A stretch of 9,496 nucleotides of DNA from Syntrophomonadaceae bacterium (lineage in GTDB: Bacteria; Bacillota; Dethiobacteria; DTU022), in NCBI GenBank assembly GCA_003558195.1, contig PWMM01000250.1, positions 1-9,496 of the forward strand, given 5' to 3'. The notes under the pieces are model-generated. The model did no database searches. It saw only the letters and a list, made by a program, of their open reading frames with translations, and was not told the origin of the DNA. Shown here piece by piece: positions 6,677 to 9,496 of the stretch. How positions within the stretch are numbered: position 1 is the stretch's first letter; each line of letters begins with the position of its first letter. A program made the position numbers and the translations under genes.

Positions 6677-7042
6677 TTATTGATCTTCATCTTCACCGGA
6701 CCGGCTTTCCCGGTTTACCCAGTACCAGGCATTAAAACATCCCATGATCAGGCCGATAAAAAGCAAAGTCAATGTCCAGGAGTAAGGGCCGGGCCAGGTG
6801 CGATCGATCCATATTCCCAAACCAACCCCCAAAAGGGTTGTTATAGCAATGGTCCATCCGACCATACCGAACATGCCCAGGCCGAACCAGACACTTTGAT
6901 CCCTGGTCTGCTGGGCTTTAATTCGCCGCCTGGCTTTTTTGCCGACTGTACCGGGCAAATCACCGCTGTCTTTACTGTTTTTAGTTTGCTTTTCTTTTAA
7001 ATGATCTGTTTGCTTATTACCGCCAGGTTGATCCCTTTTCAT
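6677..7042 (-). CDS. atpQ: N-ATPase AtpQ, AtpI-like membrane protein
   Basis: AtpQ is the N-ATPase relative of AtpI/AtpZ, small membrane proteins that help assemble the c-ring and, in some bacteria, carry Mg2+ or Ca2+. The 121-residue protein has a basic hydrophilic N-terminal extension (1-48). Two membrane segments follow: FGLGMFGMVGWTIAITTLLG (53-72) and SWTLTLLFIGLIMGCFNAWY (88-107). The GxGLGIWIDRTWPGPYSWTL linker and the NAWYWVN end match the AtpI-like family. An acidic tail closes the protein. Its ATG shares one base with the atpC stop, and the GGGAGGGGAG site lies in atpC, so translation is coupled. The N-terminal extension is longer than in the copies I remember and could be partly an over-long start, but the coupled ATG is the best supported. 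Confidence 0.88.
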   Translation of the reverse strand: MKRDQPGGNKQTDHLKEKQTKNSKDSGDLPGTVGKKARRRIKAQQTRDQSVWFGLGMFGMVGWTIAITTLLGVGLGIWIDRTWPGPYSWTLTLLFIGLIMGCFNAWYWVNRESRSGEDEDQ

Positions 7043-7431
7043 CAGCGCTCCCCTCCCAGGCGGGTAAACCGCCGCAGGGTATCAGCTTCCAGGCGAGACA
7101 TTACCGTGCGGGCTTTTTTTTCGCTCTCCCCGAGCACTTTCAGCTCGTCCTCCACGGTTTCCTGCAGGCGGGCCAGGTCATCCCCGGCCACTGCCCGGGC
7201 GGTCGAAACATAAACCTGCTCGCCCTGCTTGATTAGAATTCCTTCATCCACCGCCAGGTGATACTCAGCCCCGCCGGGAGACTGGTAAGTAAAAAGTCCC
7301 GGGACAAGAGCGGCTACAAAATCAATATGGCGCGGCAGCAGGGTAAAAAAGCCGTTTACGGCCTCGGCAGTTACCTTAACCACCTCTTCTTCCAGTAGCA
7401 CTCCCGATGGTAATAACATTTTTAAGTTCAA
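7042..7431 (-). CDS. atpC: N-ATPase F1 epsilon subunit
   Basis: Epsilon sits at the foot of gamma, contacts the c-ring and can act as a brake on the enzyme. The 129 residues show the beta-sandwich domain: MLLPSGVLLEEEVVKVTAEA (5-24), then GFFTLLPRHIDFVAALVPG (27-45), matching the GxLxILPxHxxxxxxLxPG signature. VDEGILIKQGEQVYVSTARA (61-80) ends the sandwich. The C-terminal part (about 82-125) is the two-helix region with many charged residues. The start is TTG (7431-7429): GGAGG lies seven bases upstream, while the next ATG (7419) is too far from that site and would cut off the first strand. The gene is 109 bases after atpD and shares one base with atpQ. Confidence 0.95.
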   Translation of the reverse strand: MNLKMLLPSGVLLEEEVVKVTAEAVNGFFTLLPRHIDFVAALVPGLFTYQSPGGAEYHLAVDEGILIKQGEQVYVSTARAVAGDDLARLQETVEDELKVLGESEKKARTVMSRLEADTLRRFTRLGGER

Positions 7432-7540
7432 GCTTACCCCTCCCGGGTCTTTTTACTTTTTAAGTCCGGCTATGTTTAAGGATAAAATAATAAATAAGTC
7501 CATCTTTTTTCTCACCGGCGGCACCAGACACCGGCCAGCC

Positions 7541-9052
7541 TTATTCCCCGGGTTCCCCTGCACCGGATTCAGCAGAGTCTTCTTCCTCCTGCCGGTCTTT
7601 TCCGGCTTTACTCTTCAGCTCTCCAATTTTTCCGAGCATATATAGATCAGATTCACTGCGTTCTGAAAACTCATCATTTAGAATCCTTTCGCAACCATCC
7701 AGGGCATCTTCTAAGCTTACCACCCGGCCGCTGTAACCGGTGAACTGTTCTGTTGTCACAAAAGGCTGGGTCAAAAAACGCTCGAGGCGCCGGGCCCGGT
7801 TAACTACCCGCCGGTCTTCCTGGGAGAGCTCTTCCATCCCCAGCATGGCAATAATATCTTTAAGCTCTTCGTATTCAGCCAGGGTACGGCGCACTTCCTG
7901 GGCAACCAGGTAATGCCGCTCGCCGACCACCAGGGGCGTAAGCATTTTAGACCATGATTGCAACGGATCAACGGCCGGATAAAGCCCTTCACTGGCCCTT
8001 TTCCGAGACAGGATTATGGAGGCCGAAAGGTGAGCAAAAGTATGGGTAGCGGAAGGATCGGTAAAATCATCGGCGGGGACATATACTGCCTGAATGGAAG
8101 TAATCGCCCCGGTTGCCGTGTTGGATATTCGTTCTTGCAGCTCGGCAATTTCGGTGGAAAGCGTGGGCTGGTACCCCACCCGGGAAGGCATCTTACCTAA
8201 AAGCCCGGAGACTTCCGATCCGGCCTGCACAAAACGGAAAATATTATCGATTAAGAGTAAAACATCCTGCCTGGCATCATCTCTGAAATATTCAGCCATG
8301 GTCAGAGCTGAGTGGCCGACCAGGTAACGGGCTCCTGGCGGTTCATTCATCTGGCCGAAGATCATCACGGTATTGTCGAGAACGCCGGCTGTCTTAATAT
8401 CTCTGTAAAGTTCTTCCGCTTCCCGGGACCTTTCCCCGATACCGCAAAAGATACTCACCCCTTCATACTTACCGACGGTATTATTAATCAATTCGGTAAT
8501 TAAAACCGTTTTTCCCACGCCGGCTCCGCCGAAAAGCCCGGCTTTACCGCCTCTTTCTAAAGGGGTTAAGAGATCGATAGCCTTAATCCCCGTTTCAAAT
8601 ATTTCAGCTTTTGTTACCCGCCTGGAGATGGAAGCGGGTGGACGGTGAATACCACGCTTTTCAATATCCGCCAGGGGTTCTTTTTCATCAATGGTTTCGC
8701 CAAAAACGTTAAACATGCGTCCCAGGACATCTTTTCCTACCGGAACTTCGATCATGGTTCCCGTATCGATGACCGGATCACCACGGCGCAGTCCACCGGT
8801 CGGAGATAAAGCAATACCTCGGGCAATGCCGCCCCGGTGATGGGACACCACCTCGATCACTACCCGGCCATCTGGGCCAGCCTGTAGCTGATTGTAAAGC
8901 GGGGGCAAGGCGGCCGGGAAATAAGTATCAACCACGCTTCCTCGCACAGCCGCTACATTGCCCCTGTTCTTATTATGTTCATTTTTGCCGCTAACTAGAA
9001 CTTGATCTTCATTTATTTTTGGTGACCGTTCATTGTTCTGATTTTGTGACAT
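7541..9052 (-). CDS. atpD: N-ATPase F1 beta subunit (catalytic)
   Basis: Beta carries the catalytic sites that hydrolyse or make ATP. The P-loop GGAGVGKT is at 175-182, with K181 and T182 binding phosphates and Mg2+. The catalytic glutamate is E207 in GIGERSREAEELY. The Walker B strand is VLLLIDN (264-270), with D269. The adenine-binding tyrosine is Y358 in LYPAVDPLQS. The lever loop, DELSEED in most beta subunits, is EELSQED (407-413). The 503-residue length exceeds the usual 460-480 because of a polar N-terminal extension rich in Asn, Lys and Glu (1-31) and an acidic C-terminal tail (about 483-503). The ATG has AGGAG nine bases upstream. It is the first gene of the operon, behind a leader of about 180 bases if the promoter candidate at 9229-9256 is right. 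Confidence 0.98.
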   Translation of the reverse strand: MSQNQNNERSPKINEDQVLVSGKNEHNKNRGNVAAVRGSVVDTYFPAALPPLYNQLQAGPDGRVVIEVVSHHRGGIARGIALSPTGGLRRGDPVIDTGTMIEVPVGKDVLGRMFNVFGETIDEKEPLADIEKRGIHRPPASISRRVTKAEIFETGIKAIDLLTPLERGGKAGLFGGAGVGKTVLITELINNTVGKYEGVSIFCGIGERSREAEELYRDIKTAGVLDNTVMIFGQMNEPPGARYLVGHSALTMAEYFRDDARQDVLLLIDNIFRFVQAGSEVSGLLGKMPSRVGYQPTLSTEIAELQERISNTATGAITSIQAVYVPADDFTDPSATHTFAHLSASIILSRKRASEGLYPAVDPLQSWSKMLTPLVVGERHYLVAQEVRRTLAEYEELKDIIAMLGMEELSQEDRRVVNRARRLERFLTQPFVTTEQFTGYSGRVVSLEDALDGCERILNDEFSERSESDLYMLGKIGELKSKAGKDRQEEEDSAESGAGEPGE

Positions 9053-9228
9053 CTTTAGATACTCCTGTACTCTTGATCAATTATTCGGTTTAGATAAGCT
9101 GCCTGCAGGCTCCAGGAAGGACCAGCAGGGAGGGTTGTAATTGCAGACCTAAGCTTGCCCAATTTAAAACCAAGCCAGGTGTGTTTTACTTTCTACCTAC
9201 ATATTAGCTAAAACTAAGCGGATTCCTT

Positions 9229-9256
9229 TTAATAGATTGCTTCGATAAAAAATCAA
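9229..9256 (-). promoter_or_regulatory. Weak candidate promoter for the atp operon
   Basis: On the minus strand TTGATT (9256-9251) and TATTAA (9234-9229) are 16 bases apart, each matching four of six consensus bases. They lie about 180 bases upstream of the atpD start and back onto the plus-strand promoter. No better sigma-A signal was seen between 9053 and 9300. The leader includes a palindromic CCTGCAGG around 9103-9110. Low confidence. Confidence 0.2.
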
Positions 9257-9289
9257 ATAATTTTTTTTAAAAAAATTTTAAAAAAACTA

Positions 9290-9318
9290 TTGACAAGTTA
9301 GAAACCCCATGCTATTAT
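9290..9318 (+). promoter_or_regulatory. Strong sigma-A promoter for the right-end RNA
   Basis: TTGACA (9290-9295) is a perfect -35 box. A 17-base spacer leads to TATTAT (9313-9318), preceded by TGC, which makes an extended -10. About 40 bases of A and T tracts (9247-9289) lie directly upstream and look like an UP element. Transcription should start near A9325. No other promoter in the window is this close to consensus. Confidence 0.8.
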
Positions 9319-9324
9319 ACTTCT

Positions 9325-9496
9325 ACCAGGTTCCGAGAGACTGAAAGGTGAACCAGGTTCGGGTAGAAGGGATAAGCCGGTAGAAGAAAAGGGCGTAAGC
9401 CTGGATTGGAAACCGTAAGTGTCCAAGAAAACAGGGCAGCTGAAAGGAACGGTAGCCGAAAGGTAAACTAAAGGTAATACTGGAGTTTACCGGGAA
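9325..9496 (+). ncRNA. Structured non-coding RNA, 5' part (raiA-motif RNA is a candidate)
   Basis: The transcript from the strong promoter has no open reading frame with a ribosome site but is rich in pairing. Stems: GGTTC (9329-9333) with GAACC (9350-9354). GGGC (9391-9394) with GCCT (9399-9402), closed by a GTAA tetraloop of the GNRA type. GGAT (9403-9406) with GTCC (9421-9424). GGC (9435-9437) with GCC (9455-9457). GGTAAACT (9462-9469) with AGTTTACC (9484-9491), a perfect eight-pair stem. The motif CTGAAAGG occurs at 9341-9348 and 9440-9447, with CCGAAAGG at 9456-9463. ACCAGGTTC is repeated at 9325-9333 and 9352-9360. GGTAGAA is repeated at 9362-9368 and 9379-9385. The density of purine-rich joints and small stems resembles large structured RNAs of Bacillota. 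The raiA motif, found upstream of raiA in Bacillota and Actinobacteria, is my first guess. A T-box leader is a second option. The RNA is cut off by the window end. Confidence 0.6.

Noticed and set aside
7958..8503. Several plus-strand open frames within atpD
   Set aside because: Antisense shadows of the beta subunit gene; translations show no protein-like motif.
1669..9052. Loss of atpH (delta) as damage to the operon
   Set aside because: Lack of a delta gene is a regular feature of N-ATPase operons, so it is not a sign of decay here.
9325..9496. T-box leader or c-di-GMP riboswitch at the right end
   Set aside because: GAGAGACTGAAAGG and ACAGGGCA recall parts of these classes, but the T-box sequence GGTGGNACCGCG and the c-di-GMP GCAAAGC segment are not seen. 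T-box remains possible only if the missing part lies beyond the window.
1..9496. CRISPR array, insertion sequence, tRNA or rRNA gene
   Set aside because: I saw no regularly spaced repeats, no transposase or terminal inverted repeats, and no tRNA cloverleaf or rRNA-like stretch on either strand.

Overview
The window is dominated by one complete nine-gene operon on the minus strand for an N-type F1Fo-ATPase. Its order is atpD-atpC-atpQ-atpR-atpB-atpE-atpF-atpA-atpG, running from about 9052 down to 1669. This gene order, the small membrane genes atpQ and atpR, and the absence of a separate delta gene (atpH) are diagnostic of the N-ATPase family. That family is usually an accessory ATPase carried beside a housekeeping F-ATPase, and it is known for lateral transfer. 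The c subunit carries Na+-ligand residues (Q30, E63, S64, T65), so the enzyme is best read as a Na+-translocating ATPase that pumps Na+ out at the cost of ATP. Strong GGAGG-type ribosome binding sites, frequent TTG/GTG starts, AT-rich spacers and the flanking gene types suggest an anaerobic member of the Bacillota (Clostridia in the broad sense). This placement is an inference; no taxonomic marker is present.

Left flank (1-1668): an AT-rich leader precedes a plus-strand gene for a stand-alone pyruvate-kinase-C-terminal-like protein (220-768). Directly after its stop codon lies a decayed CapA-family (poly-gamma-glutamate synthesis type metallophosphatase) gene. Its conserved motifs are still readable in order, but across at least five frame changes and an in-frame stop (769-1200). 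Converging on it from the other strand is a small MoaD/ThiS-like sulfur-carrier gene (1169-1441). A 227-base spacer with only weak hairpins separates that gene from atpG.

The operon (1669-9052): atpD and atpC encode F1 beta and epsilon. atpQ and atpR encode small membrane proteins peculiar to N-ATPases. atpB, atpE and atpF encode the Fo a, c and b subunits. atpA and atpG encode F1 alpha and gamma. Several junctions are tightly coupled (atpC/atpQ share one base, atpB/atpE are one base apart, atpF/atpA overlap by eight bases). Others have spacers of roughly 75-180 bases. The b subunit is long and ends in a segment that looks like the C-terminal part of a delta subunit, which may explain how the complex manages without atpH.

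Right flank (9053-9496): an AT-rich divergent control region. On the plus strand it has a near-consensus promoter (TTGACA, 17-base spacer, extended TGC-TATTAT) behind long A/T tracts. This promoter drives a transcript with several hairpins and repeated CUGAAAGG-like motifs but no open reading frame before the window ends. This is probably a structured non-coding RNA. It may belong to the raiA-motif class, but I cannot prove the family from memory.
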